The notes beneath the pieces were generated by a model. That model ran no database searches, was not told the origin of the DNA, and was given only the letters and a program-made list of their open reading frames with translations. A stretch of 64,000 bases of DNA from Oscillospiraceae bacterium (GTDB lineage: Bacteria; Bacillota_A; Clostridia; Oscillospirales; Ruminococcaceae): assembly GCA_017523995.1 (NCBI GenBank), contig JAFWUX010000108.1:49322-113321 (forward strand), written 5' to 3'. Made by a program: the position numbers and the translations under genes. Positions 25,550 through 35,104 of the stretch are shown here, one piece after another (the stretch's first letter is position 1; every line of letters begins with the position of its first letter).

Positions 25550-28500
25550 ATGACACAGACGCTGCGTGAATTTTTACGTGAATACGGCGCAAAGCTGCCG
25601 GAGAATGTCTTAGACGGCAGGATCCGGAGCGTGCTTTCCAATCCCGGGCGCACCAAGCTGTTCTTTGAGACAGAATATGATGCGCCCGTTCCTTCTGCCG
25701 ATTTATTTGCGGCGGAAACCGAACTGACCTCACGCCTGAAGCTCGCCGGACTGCGCATTCTCTGCCGCTATCCGGCCTCGAGCTTTTCGGTGGATGTTCT
25801 GCCGGATCTGTTCATGGTGCTGCGCCGCGAAATCCCGATGCTGAACGGCTTTCTCGATGAAGCAGGGCTGACGCTCGAGGACAATGTCCTTTCGATCGAA
25901 TTAAAGCGCGGCGGCGTCGATATCCTCAACGATATCCACTTTGCCGATACCTTCGTCAAAGCGGTGCAGAAGATGTTTTCCGTGACCATCAAGGTGCAGT
26001 TTGTCGGCGAGCACCTGCATGCAACCGAGGAGGAACAGTCCCGCATGCAGAGCGATGTGCTCTCCGAACGTCCGCCGGAGCGCCGCCTGCGCACCGAACC
26101 CGAAGCGCCGCCCCCGCCCCCGCAGTTCTCCGCGCTCTCCTCAATCGAGCCGGATGCAAAGCCCGTTCAGCCCGATCAGCCGGATAAAGAAACGCTCGAA
26201 ATCCTCTACGGCAGAACCGTCAAGGAAAAGCCCGTCTCGATTGCGACCGTGGTCGGACAGGTCGGCGCGGGCATGGAGGGCAAGGCACCGAAGTTTGCAA
26301 TTGCCTGCGAGGTCTTTGCAAAGCCGGAGTCGCGCGAGCTGAAAAACGGCAAAACGCTCGTGACATTCCCCGTCACGGATTACACCGGCAGCCTGCTCGT
26401 CAAGATGTTCCTTGACGAGGAAAAGCTCAAGGATTTCCCGCTCGGACAGTGCAAGCCCGGCGCCTCGCTGCTGATCTACGGCTCTGTCTCCTACGATGAC
26501 TATGACCGCGATATCGTGATCAAGCCGACCGCGATCAACAGCTATACCCCCGACCGCCGCACCGATGATGCACCGGTCAAGCGCGTCGAGCTGCACCTGC
26601 ATACGAACATGTCCGCAATGGACGCCGTGACCTCTGCGGAAGCACTCTGCAACCGCGCACACGAATGGGGACACCGCGCCATTGCGATCACCGACCACGG
26701 CGTGGTGCAGGCATTCCCCGAGGCCATGAACGCGACCGCCAAATGGAAGGATTTTCGCGTCATTTACGGCTGCGAGGCATATGTCGTCAACGATCTGCAG
26801 GCACTCCATGTCATTGACCAGCCCGATCCGCGCTCGCCGCAGGATGAGGTCATTGTCTTTGACGTTGAGACAACCGGTCTCTCCTATAAAAATGACCGCC
26901 TGACGGAAATCGGCGCGGTCAAGGTGCGCGGCATGCGGATTATTGACAGCTTCGATACCTTCGTCAACCCCGAGCGCCCGATCCCGCAGCAGATTCAGGA
27001 GCTGACGCACATCACGCAGGACATGGTGGACAATGCCCCGAAGGAGCAGGAGGCTGTCGAGAAATTTCTCGAGTTCTGCGGCGAAAATCCGGTGCTGATC
27101 GCGCACAATGCGTCCTTTGATACAACGTTTATCCGCGAGGTTTTTGCGCGGCACAATATGAATCACCCGTTCGTCACGATTGATACGGTGATCATGGCGC
27201 GCGCCGTGCTGCCCGAGCTCGGCAGACACAAGCTCGATACGATTGCCAAGCACCTGAAGCTCGGCAAATTCGAGCACCACCGCGCCGCCGACGATGCCCT
27301 GATGCTTGCGAAGATTTACACCACGCTGATGGAACGCATCATCAAGGAACACAATCTGACTACACTCGCCGAGCTGAACACTGTTCTCCCGACGATCGAC
27401 CCCAAAAAGCTCAAATCCTATCACCAGATCATCCTTGCGAAGAACCAGACGGGCATCAAGAATCTCTATCGCCTTGTCTCCTATTCGCAGCTCGATTATT
27501 TCTATAAAAAGCCGCTGATTCCGAAATCGCTGCTCATCAAGCATCACGAGGGACTGCTCTACGGCAGCGCATGCGAAGCGGGTGAACTGTTCTCCGCGAT
27601 TGTCGAGGGCAAATCCGAGGATGAGCTCGACCAGCTCGCGAAGTTCTATGATTACCTCGAGATTCAGCCGATTGCAAACAATGCGTTCATGATCCGCAGC
27701 GACCACTACACTGCCCAGACCGAGGAGGACCTGCGCAACTACAACCGCAAGGTGCTCGAAATCGGCGACCGCAACGGCATTCCGGTTGTCGCGACCTGTG
27801 ACGTCCACTTTATGGATGAAAAGGACGGCATCTACCGCGAGATTCTGCAATCCGGCACGGGCTTCGATGATGCAGGCACGCAGGCGCCGCTCTTTTTCCG
27901 GACAACCGACGAAATGCTCGAGGAGTTTGACTATCTCGGCTCCGACAGAGCCTATGAGGTTGTTGTCACGAACACGAACATGATCGCGGACAAAATCGAC
28001 CGCTGCCACGCAATCCCGAAGGGCACATTCACGCCCTCGATCCCCGGCGCGGAGGAGGATCTCATCCGCATCACAACCGACAAGGCAAAGAGCATCTACG
28101 GCGATCCCCTGCCCGAGCTCGTGCAGAAGCGTCTGGACAGAGAGCTCGATTCGATCTGCCGCCACGGCTTCTCCGTTCTGTATATGATCGCGCAGAAGCT
28201 CGTTGCAAACTCGGAAAAGCACGGCTATCTCGTCGGCTCGAGAGGATCCGTCGGCTCATCGTTTGTCGCTTCGATGGCAGGTATCTCCGAGGTCAACCCG
28301 CTGGTGCCGCACTATGTCTGCCCCGAATGCAAATACAGCGAATTCCTGATGGACGGTTCCGTCGGTTCGGGCTTTGACCTCCCCCCGAAGAACTGCCCGA
28401 AATGCGGCGCCGATATGAAGCGCGACGGCCACGATATCCCGTTCGAGACCTTCCTCGGCTTCGACGGCGACAAGGCGCCGGATATCGACCAGAACTTCTC

Positions 28501-29923
28501 GAGTGAATATCAGTCCGAATCGCACCGCTACACAGAGGAACTGTTCGGCAGAGCGAACGTCTTTAAGGCGGGCACAATCTCCGGCGTGCAGGATAAAATC
28601 GCATACGGCTATGTCAAGCACTATCTCGAGGACTGCGGTCTGACCGTCAACAACAGCGAGATCAACCGCCTTGTCGCGGGCTGCGTCGGCGTCAAAAAGA
28701 CGACCGGTCAGCATCCGGGCGGCATGGTTGTTATCCCTGAGGATTTCGATATCTTTGATTTCACGCCGGTTCAGCAGCCGGGCGAACCCGGTGAAGCCGA
28801 TGACGATACCGGCATGATCATCACAACACACTTCGACTTCCACAAGCTGCACGATACCATCCTCAAGCTCGATGAGCTCGGCCACGTTGTGCCGACGCTC
28901 TATAAGCACCTCGAGGATCTGACAGGTATCAAGATCGCGGATGTCCCGACAACCGATCCAAAAGTTTTCCAGATGTGCACCGACTGCTCCGTGCTCGGCG
29001 TCACCGAGGACGAGATCTACTGCCCGACCGGCTCGCTCGGCATTCCGGAAATGGGCACAAACTTCACAATCGGCATGCTGCTGGACGCAAAGCCCCGCCT
29101 GTTCTCGGACTTCCTGCAGATCTCCGGTCTGTCGCACGGCACGGATGTGTGGCTGGGCAACGCAAAGGATCTGATCGCGAACGGCACCTGCACGATTTCG
29201 GACGTGATCGGTACCCGTGACTCGATCATGACCTATCTGCTCTATCACAATGTCGAGCCGAAGCAGGCGTTCCAGATCATGGAGGATACCCGTAAGGGCA
29301 AGGCGCCCAAGACCTTCACGCCGGAGCGCATCCAGATGCTGCTCGATCACGATGTTCCGCAGTGGTATATCGACTCGTGCCTGAAAATCAAGTACATGTT
29401 CCCGAAGGCGCACGCGGCAGCATACGTCACGGCGGCAATCAAGCTCGGCTGGTTCAAGCTCTATAAGCCGCTGGAATACTACGCGACCTATTTCTCCGTC
29501 CGCGGCGATGACTTTGATGCAGCGCTCGCGGTGCAGGGCATCAACGCGGTGCGCAACAAGATCAATGAGCTGATCGGCAAGGGCAAGGAGCGCTCCAAAA
29601 AGGAGAATGACCTGCTCGATATCCTGAAGATTGTCAATGAGATGATGTCGCGCGGATACGAATTCCTGCCGGTTGACCTCAAGCGCTCGCACGCCTGCGA
29701 TTATCTGCTGGAAGACGGCAAGCTCCGGATTCCGTTTGCCGCGATTGACGGCATCGGCGCAAAGGCTGCGGAGAAGCTCTATGAAACCGCGCAGAACGGC
29801 GATTTCATCTCCGTGGATGAATTCCAGCAGCTTTCCGGCGCATCCAAGGCAACCATTGATGCCCTCGATGCCCTCGGCGCCCTCGGCGATCTCCCGAAAT
29901 CCAATCAGCTTTCTCTTTTTTAA
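25550..29923 (+). CDS. polC: DNA polymerase III PolC, Gram-positive type
   Basis: Replicative DNA polymerase of low-GC Gram-positives with built-in proofreading. The 1457-residue product shows the N-terminal domain, an OB fold (about 225-330), a PHP part starting VELHLHTNMSAMDAV, a DEDD exonuclease (VFDVETTGLSYKNDRLTEIG, then HNASFDTTF and HHRAADDA) and the palm/fingers with GSRGSVGSSFVA, PDIDQNFSSEYQ, and KTTGQHPGGMVV. A zinc-like CPECKYSEF and CPKCGADM pair lies near 930-970. Length is normal. The stop codon is followed at once by a gene-end repeat. Confidence 0.98.
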   Translation: MTQTLREFLREYGAKLPENVLDGRIRSVLSNPGRTKLFFETEYDAPVPSADLFAAETELTSRLKLAGLRILCRYPASSFSVDVLPDLFMVLRREIPMLNGFLDEAGLTLEDNVLSIELKRGGVDILNDIHFADTFVKAVQKMFSVTIKVQFVGEHLHATEEEQSRMQSDVLSERPPERRLRTEPEAPPPPPQFSALSSIEPDAKPVQPDQPDKETLEILYGRTVKEKPVSIATVVGQVGAGMEGKAPKFAIACEVFAKPESRELKNGKTLVTFPVTDYTGSLLVKMFLDEEKLKDFPLGQCKPGASLLIYGSVSYDDYDRDIVIKPTAINSYTPDRRTDDAPVKRVELHLHTNMSAMDAVTSAEALCNRAHEWGHRAIAITDHGVVQAFPEAMNATAKWKDFRVIYGCEAYVVNDLQALHVIDQPDPRSPQDEVIVFDVETTGLSYKNDRLTEIGAVKVRGMRIIDSFDTFVNPERPIPQQIQELTHITQDMVDNAPKEQEAVEKFLEFCGENPVLIAHNASFDTTFIREVFARHNMNHPFVTIDTVIMARAVLPELGRHKLDTIAKHLKLGKFEHHRAADDALMLAKIYTTLMERIIKEHNLTTLAELNTVLPTIDPKKLKSYHQIILAKNQTGIKNLYRLVSYSQLDYFYKKPLIPKSLLIKHHEGLLYGSACEAGELFSAIVEGKSEDELDQLAKFYDYLEIQPIANNAFMIRSDHYTAQTEEDLRNYNRKVLEIGDRNGIPVVATCDVHFMDEKDGIYREILQSGTGFDDAGTQAPLFFRTTDEMLEEFDYLGSDRAYEVVVTNTNMIADKIDRCHAIPKGTFTPSIPGAEEDLIRITTDKAKSIYGDPLPELVQKRLDRELDSICRHGFSVLYMIAQKLVANSEKHGYLVGSRGSVGSSFVASMAGISEVNPLVPHYVCPECKYSEFLMDGSVGSGFDLPPKNCPKCGADMKRDGHDIPFETFLGFDGDKAPDIDQNFSSEYQSESHRYTEELFGRANVFKAGTISGVQDKIAYGYVKHYLEDCGLTVNNSEINRLVAGCVGVKKTTGQHPGGMVVIPEDFDIFDFTPVQQPGEPGEADDDTGMIITTHFDFHKLHDTILKLDELGHVVPTLYKHLEDLTGIKIADVPTTDPKVFQMCTDCSVLGVTEDEIYCPTGSLGIPEMGTNFTIGMLLDAKPRLFSDFLQISGLSHGTDVWLGNAKDLIANGTCTISDVIGTRDSIMTYLLYHNVEPKQAFQIMEDTRKGKAPKTFTPERIQMLLDHDVPQWYIDSCLKIKYMFPKAHAAAYVTAAIKLGWFKLYKPLEYYATYFSVRGDDFDAALAVQGINAVRNKINELIGKGKERSKKENDLLDILKIVNEMMSRGYEFLPVDLKRSHACDYLLEDGKLRIPFAAIDGIGAKAAEKLYETAQNGDFISVDEFQQLSGASKATIDALDALGALGDLPKSNQLSLF

Positions 29924-30032
29924 GGTATCTCCGATGGATTTGTAATGGGGACTTACAGGATTGCTGCGCAAACTGTGCCCCAAACCTCTGCTTAAGGAAT
30001 ACTATCCCTTAAGAATCCCATTTTTGCGGAGA
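29924..30032 (+). repeat. Gene-end repeat, copy 1
   Basis: Starts directly after the polC TAA with GGTATCTCCGATGGATTTGT, then AATGGGG, a CTTACA GGATTGCTGCGCAAACTG segment, and the TTAAGG...CCTTAAG inverted repeat followed by ATCCCATTTTTG. Same family as copies at 36154, 36526, 39185, 50964, 53484, 54564, 61075 and 63764. Confidence 0.85.
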
Positions 30033-30091
30033 TGGATAAAACCGCTGAAATGGACATAAATGCAGAGAATGACAATCAATAAGGAGTTCAA

Positions 30092-31129
30092 ATGACAAAA
30101 AAGAAAACAGCGCTGTGCGCGGCTGCGGCAGCGGTCATCCTGATTGCGGGGGCAGCGTTTGTCAACCGCGCGCGGCTGCGCGAATACCGCGAAAACCGGC
30201 AGATCATCCGCATTGCGCAGGATTATCTGCAGCAGAAATACGGCTTCAAAGGCAAGCCGCAGAAAACGAGCAGACTTGCCGATTACAGCAATGTCCTGTT
30301 TACAGATGAAAAAGAGTATCGGATCTACCGCGTCTATCTGGATCCGAACCGGCAGCCGGTTCTGGATACCTATCAGTATGACGAGATCGTCAGCGCGCTC
30401 AAAACGCGCATCATGGAGGATTATCCGGATTGTCATGAGGTTTTGCTTTCGCTTTCCTGCCCCGAACAGTATATCGAACAACTGGGCGCCACCGCGCGGT
30501 ATACGTTCGGGCTCGATGCGGATACAAAATTTGACGGCAGCAATCTCGATGCGATCCTGACAAACTGCGAAATTGAACTGATGGCTTATTTTTCAGAGAC
30601 CGATCTGGAGAAGGCGCCGCTCACCGATCTGCTTGAGACACACTGCATTGACGGCAGATTCGTCGCATTTGATACGCAGGCGCACCTGATGGAATGCCGG
30701 CGCGCGGGCTGGTCTTCACGTTCCGCTTCGGTGCCGGATGATGTGCTCTACGCACCGTATATCACGCAGATTCGCGAATTTGGCAGCAAATCGCAGAGCA
30801 GCACACTGACCAATTATCCGCTGCATGAGGGCGAAGGGTTCCTCTATTGCTGCCCCGCCTTCCCGCAGGTACAGTGCATGGAATCCGAACAGCAGCCGGA
30901 AAATGCCGTCACAAAAAGCTTCTGGCTGGACAGCGGCGACCATGCGGCGTATATCTATTATCCAATCGAATCGCTGCCGGATTCCGAATCGCTCTATGTC
31001 AAATACGGCGCAAACGCAGGCGAAAGCACCAGCAAGGATTCGCTGATCCCCTGCGGTGATTATGTCGTCGCGCCGCTCATCGGCGAGATGAATCCGCGCT
31101 GGTATCTGGCAAAATATGCGGAACCCTGA
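30092..31129 (+). CDS. Unknown membrane-anchored extracytoplasmic protein
   Basis: Not recognised. The 345-residue product has a short basic start (MTKKKT), a hydrophobic segment at about 7-24 (ALCAAAAAVILIAGAAFV) that is either an uncleaved anchor or a signal peptide, and then about 320 hydrophilic residues. No cysteine follows the segment in lipobox position. The mature part is Tyr- and acid-rich with no obvious catalytic motif. AAGGAG stands before the ATG. It stands alone between polC and the methyltransferase-his operon. Confidence 0.7.
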   Translation: MTKKKTALCAAAAAVILIAGAAFVNRARLREYRENRQIIRIAQDYLQQKYGFKGKPQKTSRLADYSNVLFTDEKEYRIYRVYLDPNRQPVLDTYQYDEIVSALKTRIMEDYPDCHEVLLSLSCPEQYIEQLGATARYTFGLDADTKFDGSNLDAILTNCEIELMAYFSETDLEKAPLTDLLETHCIDGRFVAFDTQAHLMECRRAGWSSRSASVPDDVLYAPYITQIREFGSKSQSSTLTNYPLHEGEGFLYCCPAFPQVQCMESEQQPENAVTKSFWLDSGDHAAYIYYPIESLPDSESLYVKYGANAGESTSKDSLIPCGDYVVAPLIGEMNPRWYLAKYAEP

Positions 31130-31224
31130 GGGATTTGCCGCGTCAAAAATCACAATTGATTCCGGCGGATTTTGCAGGGCTTTGGGGAATCTCCCGAAAT
31201 TCGCGCCGCATTTGCGCTTTGCTC

Positions 31225-31253
31225 TTGACTTTTTCATAGTATTATGGTATCAT
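31225..31253 (+). promoter_or_regulatory. Promoter of the methyltransferase-his operon
   Basis: TTGACT, 17 bases, TATCAT, with the methyltransferase start codon 47 bases downstream. The -10 box lies inside a palindrome described separately. Confidence 0.75.
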
Positions 31254-31274
31254 GTTACCATGTTAGCAAGCTAA
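31244..31274. promoter_or_regulatory. Two palindromes over the promoter, candidate operator
   Basis: ATGGTA-TCATGT-TACCAT (31244-31261) is a perfect inverted repeat covering the -10 box, followed one base later by TTAGCAAGCTAA (31263-31274), a perfect 12-base palindrome over the start point. Such placement is typical of repressor sites. The repressor is unknown. Confidence 0.5.
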
Positions 31275-31299
31275 AGTGTTCCGGGAAGGATGTGAAAGA

Positions 31300-31923
31300 A
31301 TGTTCTGGGATTTCGCAGCCGGTTTCTATCAGCTCTTTGAGGATATCGTCAACGGCAAAGTCAACCGGCAGCTCTGCGAGACCGTCGCAGCACAGATTCG
31401 CCCGCAGGATGTTGTTCTGGAATGCGCCTGCGGCACGGGGATGATCTCCAAAGTGATCGCACCGCGCTGCAGGCATCTGACGGCGACCGATTTTTCCGTC
31501 GGGATGCTCCGGCAGACAAAGAAAACCTGCGCAGCGTTCCGGAATGTCACCGTCAAAAAGGCGGATATCCTGCATCTCAAAGCACCGGATCACTGCTTTG
31601 ATGCGGTTGTCGCCGGCAATGTGATCCACCTGCTCGATGACCCGCAGGCGGCACTCAAAGAGCTCGCGCGCGTCTGCAAGCCGGAGGGCAGGCTCATCAT
31701 CCCGACCTATATCAACGAAAAAGCAGACGGCGGCACCTCGCTGTTCATCCGGCTGCTGAGCAAACTGGGCGCGGATTTCAAACGGCAGTTCACTGCCGAA
31801 AGCTACCGGCAGTTCTTCCTTGACGCCGGATTCCCCGCGCCGGAGATCACGATCATCAAAGGCAGAATTCCCTGCGCTGTCGCCGTCCTCGGAGACGGGC
31901 AGCACGCAGGCAGTCAAAGCTGA
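31300..31923 (+). CDS. Class I SAM-dependent methyltransferase
   Basis: Predicted small-molecule methyltransferase. The 207-residue product has motif I VLECACGTGMIS (about 39-50), an acidic loop end near TATDFSVGMLRQTK, and DAVVAGNVIHLLDDP-like post-motif, the layout of UbiE/MenG-like enzymes. It begins MFWDFAAGFYQLFED, as in proteins annotated as class I methyltransferases near phospholipid or quinone genes; the substrate is unknown. GGAAGGA lies nine bases before ATG 31300. It leads the hisZGDC genes, 23 bases before hisZ, so it is probably co-transcribed; a link to histidine is not known. Confidence 0.85.
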   Translation: MFWDFAAGFYQLFEDIVNGKVNRQLCETVAAQIRPQDVVLECACGTGMISKVIAPRCRHLTATDFSVGMLRQTKKTCAAFRNVTVKKADILHLKAPDHCFDAVVAGNVIHLLDDPQAALKELARVCKPEGRLIIPTYINEKADGGTSLFIRLLSKLGADFKRQFTAESYRQFFLDAGFPAPEITIIKGRIPCAVAVLGDGQHAGSQS

Positions 31924-31946
31924 TTTCTACAACGAAAGGTGTTTTT

Positions 31947-33134
31947 ATGAACAAGTATGACCGCATTACACCGGAAGGTACCCGTGATGCACTCTTTGCT
32001 GAGTGTACGCTCCGCCGTGAGCTCGAAAACCGTCTGCACGGACTGTTTGCAGCACGCGGCTACAGCGAAATCATCACCCCGACACTCGAATTTTACGATG
32101 TGTTCAACCGCGATGCAAATCCCTTTCCGCAGGAGCAGATGTACAAGCTGACCGACGCAAAGGGCCGCCTCATGGTGCTGCGTCCGGATAACACTGTCCC
32201 GATTGCGCGTGTCTGCGCAACGAGACTGCGCACCGCAGCACTGCCGCTTCGCCTCTGCTATCAGCAGAATATCCATGTGATCTCCCCTTCGCTCAAGGGC
32301 AGAGATGACGAGATCTCGCAGGCGGGCATCGAGCTGATCGGCTCGGATTCGCGCATGGCGGATCTCGAGGTCATTGCGGCGGCGGTCGATGCACTGCAGG
32401 CATGCGGCGATGAATACGCACTCGAGCTCGGCAACGCGGCATTCTTCCGCGAGCTGATGCAGCAGCTTCCGGCGCCCGAGCACATCAAGGAGACCATCCG
32501 CGACTGCATCGAGGCAAAGAACTATCCGGAGCTGAACGATATCCTCTCCGCACTGCCGGAATCCGAAACAACCAAGGCACTGCGCATGCTGCCGCGTCTG
32601 TTCGGCGGCGAGGAGGTCTTTGAGAAGGCTGCAAAGCTCTGCACCGGCGAGCGGTTCGCGTCGATCCTCAGCGATCTGCACACGCTCTGGAAGGCGGTCG
32701 CACAGTTTGCAGGCGCCGAGCGCGTCACCGTCGATCTCGGCATGATGCACCGCACCGACTACTACACCGGCATGATCCTGCGCGGCTATCTCTCCGGCTA
32801 CGGCGAGGAGGTCCTGTCCGGCGGCAGATATGACAAGCTGCTCGCAGAATTCGGATATGATGTTCCGGCGACCGGCTTTGCCGTCAACATTGATGCTGCC
32901 GTCAAGGTGCTGAGCCGTCAGCAGACCGCCGCACCCGCACCGGCAAGCAATGTCCTGATCTGGGCGGCTGAGGGCTGCGAGGCGGAGGCCATCGAAGCTG
33001 CGACCAATCTGCGCAAAAAGGGACTGGTTGTGGAGCATTCGCTCTCGGAATCGCTTGAGGATGCCCGCCGGTATGCAGCCGAACACGGCATTGACAGCGT
33101 TCTGCCCATCGAACCCAGCAGCAAAGGAGAATAA
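31947..33134 (+). CDS. hisZ: ATP phosphoribosyltransferase regulatory subunit HisZ
   Basis: HisRS-like paralogue without tRNA charging activity that partners with short HisG. The 395-residue product has class II synthetase motifs in weakened form: TPEGTRDALF near the N-terminus, FYDVFNR, LRPDNTVPIARVCATR, and YYTGMILRGY with SGGRYDKLLAEFG. The C-terminal anticodon-binding domain is partial. Two bases separate it from hisG. Distinguished from the true hisS at 41722 by position, by missing motifs and by the short HisG next to it. Confidence 0.95.
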   Translation: MNKYDRITPEGTRDALFAECTLRRELENRLHGLFAARGYSEIITPTLEFYDVFNRDANPFPQEQMYKLTDAKGRLMVLRPDNTVPIARVCATRLRTAALPLRLCYQQNIHVISPSLKGRDDEISQAGIELIGSDSRMADLEVIAAAVDALQACGDEYALELGNAAFFRELMQQLPAPEHIKETIRDCIEAKNYPELNDILSALPESETTKALRMLPRLFGGEEVFEKAAKLCTGERFASILSDLHTLWKAVAQFAGAERVTVDLGMMHRTDYYTGMILRGYLSGYGEEVLSGGRYDKLLAEFGYDVPATGFAVNIDAAVKVLSRQQTAAPAPASNVLIWAAEGCEAEAIEAATNLRKKGLVVEHSLSESLEDARRYAAEHGIDSVLPIEPSSKGE

Positions 33135-33136
33135 TC

Positions 33137-33784
33137 ATGCAGAGACCGATTCGCATTGCCCTCACCAAGGGCAGACTGGAAAAAGATACCGTCGGGATGT
33201 TTGAGCAGCTCGGGCTCGACTGCACCGCAGTCAGAGAAAAGGGCAGAAAGCTGATTCTCCCGATCGGCGACGGCAGCATCGAAGTGGTGCTTGCCAAGGC
33301 AAACGATGTCATTACGTATGTCGAGCACGGCGTCTGTGATCTCGGCGTTGTCGGCAAGGATACGATCCTCGAGATGCAGGGCAAGTTCTATGAGCTGCTC
33401 GATCTCGGCTTCGGACGCTGCAAATTCGCACTCGCCGTCAAGAAGGGCACCGATTTCTACTCGGGATACGGCGTCAAGACAATCGCCTCGAAATATCCGA
33501 ATGTCACGCGCAGATTCTTTGAGGCAAAGGGCATGGATGTCGATATCGTCAAGATCGAGGGCTCTGTGGAGCTCGCGCCCCTGCTTGAGCTCTCCGACGG
33601 CATTGTCGATATTGTCGAGACCGGCACAACGCTCAAAGAGAACGGTCTCGAGGTCTTTGAGGATGTCTGCCCGATCTCCGCGCGGCTCATCGCAAATACC
33701 GTCAGCATGAAGCTGCGGCAGGAGGAGCTTGAGGCGCTCATTTCCAAGATTGAAAGCTATTTCAGCGCGCAGGATGCAAGCTGA
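33137..33784 (+). CDS. hisG: ATP phosphoribosyltransferase, short form
   Basis: First enzyme of histidine synthesis, joining ATP and PRPP. The 215-residue product is the short form that lacks the C-terminal regulatory domain and needs HisZ. Motifs: IALTKGRLEKDT at the start, DLGVVGKDTILE, and SVELAPLLELSDGIVDIVETGTTLKENG with the PRPP loop. GGAG is present before the ATG. Next to hisZ and hisD. Confidence 0.98.
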   Translation: MQRPIRIALTKGRLEKDTVGMFEQLGLDCTAVREKGRKLILPIGDGSIEVVLAKANDVITYVEHGVCDLGVVGKDTILEMQGKFYELLDLGFGRCKFALAVKKGTDFYSGYGVKTIASKYPNVTRRFFEAKGMDVDIVKIEGSVELAPLLELSDGIVDIVETGTTLKENGLEVFEDVCPISARLIANTVSMKLRQEELEALISKIESYFSAQDAS

Positions 33785-33808
33785 ATCTATACAAAGGAGG
33801 AATCCACT

Positions 33809-35104
33809 ATGCAAATCATTCGCTGCAACGGCAAAGATGAAGCCGCTTTCTTTGAACAGCTCCGCAGCCGCAGTGCCGCGCCCGATCCGAAGGTCGTCGA
33901 GACTGTAACCACGATTCTCGAAGATGTCCGCACAAAGGGCGACGAGGCAGTGCGCGCATATACCGAAAAATTTGACGGCAAGTGCCCCGAAGCATTCGAG
34001 GTCGATGCCGACACCATTTCCGATGCACTCGAAAAGGCAGACCCGAAGTTTGTCGAGGCGCTGCTCAATTCGATCGAGAACATCGCAGATTTCCACAACC
34101 GCCAGAAGGAGCAGGGCTTCTGCAACACCCGCGAAGACGGCGTCATTCTCGGTCAGCGTCTGCGCGGTTTACACCGCGTCGGACTCTATGTTCCGGGCGG
34201 CACCGCAGCGTACCCCTCCTCTGTGCTGATGAACGCGATTCCCGCAAAGATCGCAGGCGTCAAGGAGCTGATTATGGTCACACCGCCCGCCAAGGACGGC
34301 AAGCCGAATCCGGATATCCTCGTCGCTGCATCGCTCTGCGGCGTTGACCGCATCTTCCTGATGGGCGGCGCGCAGGCTGTTGCGGCACTCGCCTACGGCA
34401 CCGACACAATCCCGCGCGTTGACAAGATCGTCGGTCCGGGCAATATTTTTGTAGCTACAGCAAAGCGTCTGCTCTACGGCGTGGTCGATATCGACATGGT
34501 CGCGGGCCCGAGCGAGGTGCTTGTCATGGCAGACGATACCGCGAACCCGAAGTATGTCGCTGCCGACCTGATGTCGCAGGCAGAGCACGATAAGCTCGCA
34601 TCTGCGATCCTGGTCACCACATCCGAGCGCGTTGCAAATGAGACCGTCAAGGAATTCGAGCGCCAGATGGCATATCTCGAGCGCCGCGAGATCATCAAGG
34701 CATCGCTCGACGATTTCGGCGCAATCCTGATCTGTGATACGCCGGAGCAGGCTGTCGAGCTCGCAAACGAGGTCGCGCCGGAACACCTTGAAGTCCTGAT
34801 GGAGAATCCGCTGGAGTACATCGGCAAGCTCGATAACGCGGGCTCTGTTTTCCTCGGCACCTATGCATCCGAGCCGCTCGGCGACTACTATGCAGGTCCG
34901 AACCACGTTCTCCCGACCAGCGGCACGGCGCGGTTCTTCTCGCCGCTCTCCGTTTACAGCTTCATCAAGCGCTCGAGCTACATCTACTACACCGAGGACG
35001 CGCTGCGTCAGGCAAAGGATGACATCATCCTTGTCGCGAACAAAGAGGGTCTGACCGCGCACGCAAACGCGATTGCAGTCCGCTTTGAGGAGGACGCCGA
35101 ATGA
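33809..35104 (+). CDS. hisD: Histidinol dehydrogenase
   Basis: Zinc- and NAD-dependent enzyme that carries out the last two oxidations to histidine. The 431-residue product has YVPGGTAAYPSSVLMNA, GGAQAVAALAYGT, VGPGNIFVATAKR, GPSEVLVMAD, DLMSQAEHDK (zinc ligands Gln and His) and APEHLE near 330. AAAGGAGG precedes the ATG. It overlaps hisC by four bases. Confidence 0.98.
   Translation: MQIIRCNGKDEAAFFEQLRSRSAAPDPKVVETVTTILEDVRTKGDEAVRAYTEKFDGKCPEAFEVDADTISDALEKADPKFVEALLNSIENIADFHNRQKEQGFCNTREDGVILGQRLRGLHRVGLYVPGGTAAYPSSVLMNAIPAKIAGVKELIMVTPPAKDGKPNPDILVAASLCGVDRIFLMGGAQAVAALAYGTDTIPRVDKIVGPGNIFVATAKRLLYGVVDIDMVAGPSEVLVMADDTANPKYVAADLMSQAEHDKLASAILVTTSERVANETVKEFERQMAYLERREIIKASLDDFGAILICDTPEQAVELANEVAPEHLEVLMENPLEYIGKLDNAGSVFLGTYASEPLGDYYAGPNHVLPTSGTARFFSPLSVYSFIKRSSYIYYTEDALRQAKDDIILVANKEGLTAHANAIAVRFEEDAE

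Noticed and set aside
31947..33134. Second histidyl-tRNA synthetase
   Set aside because: It is HisZ: it adjoins short-form hisG and has weakened class II motifs, whereas the true hisS is at 41722-43020.
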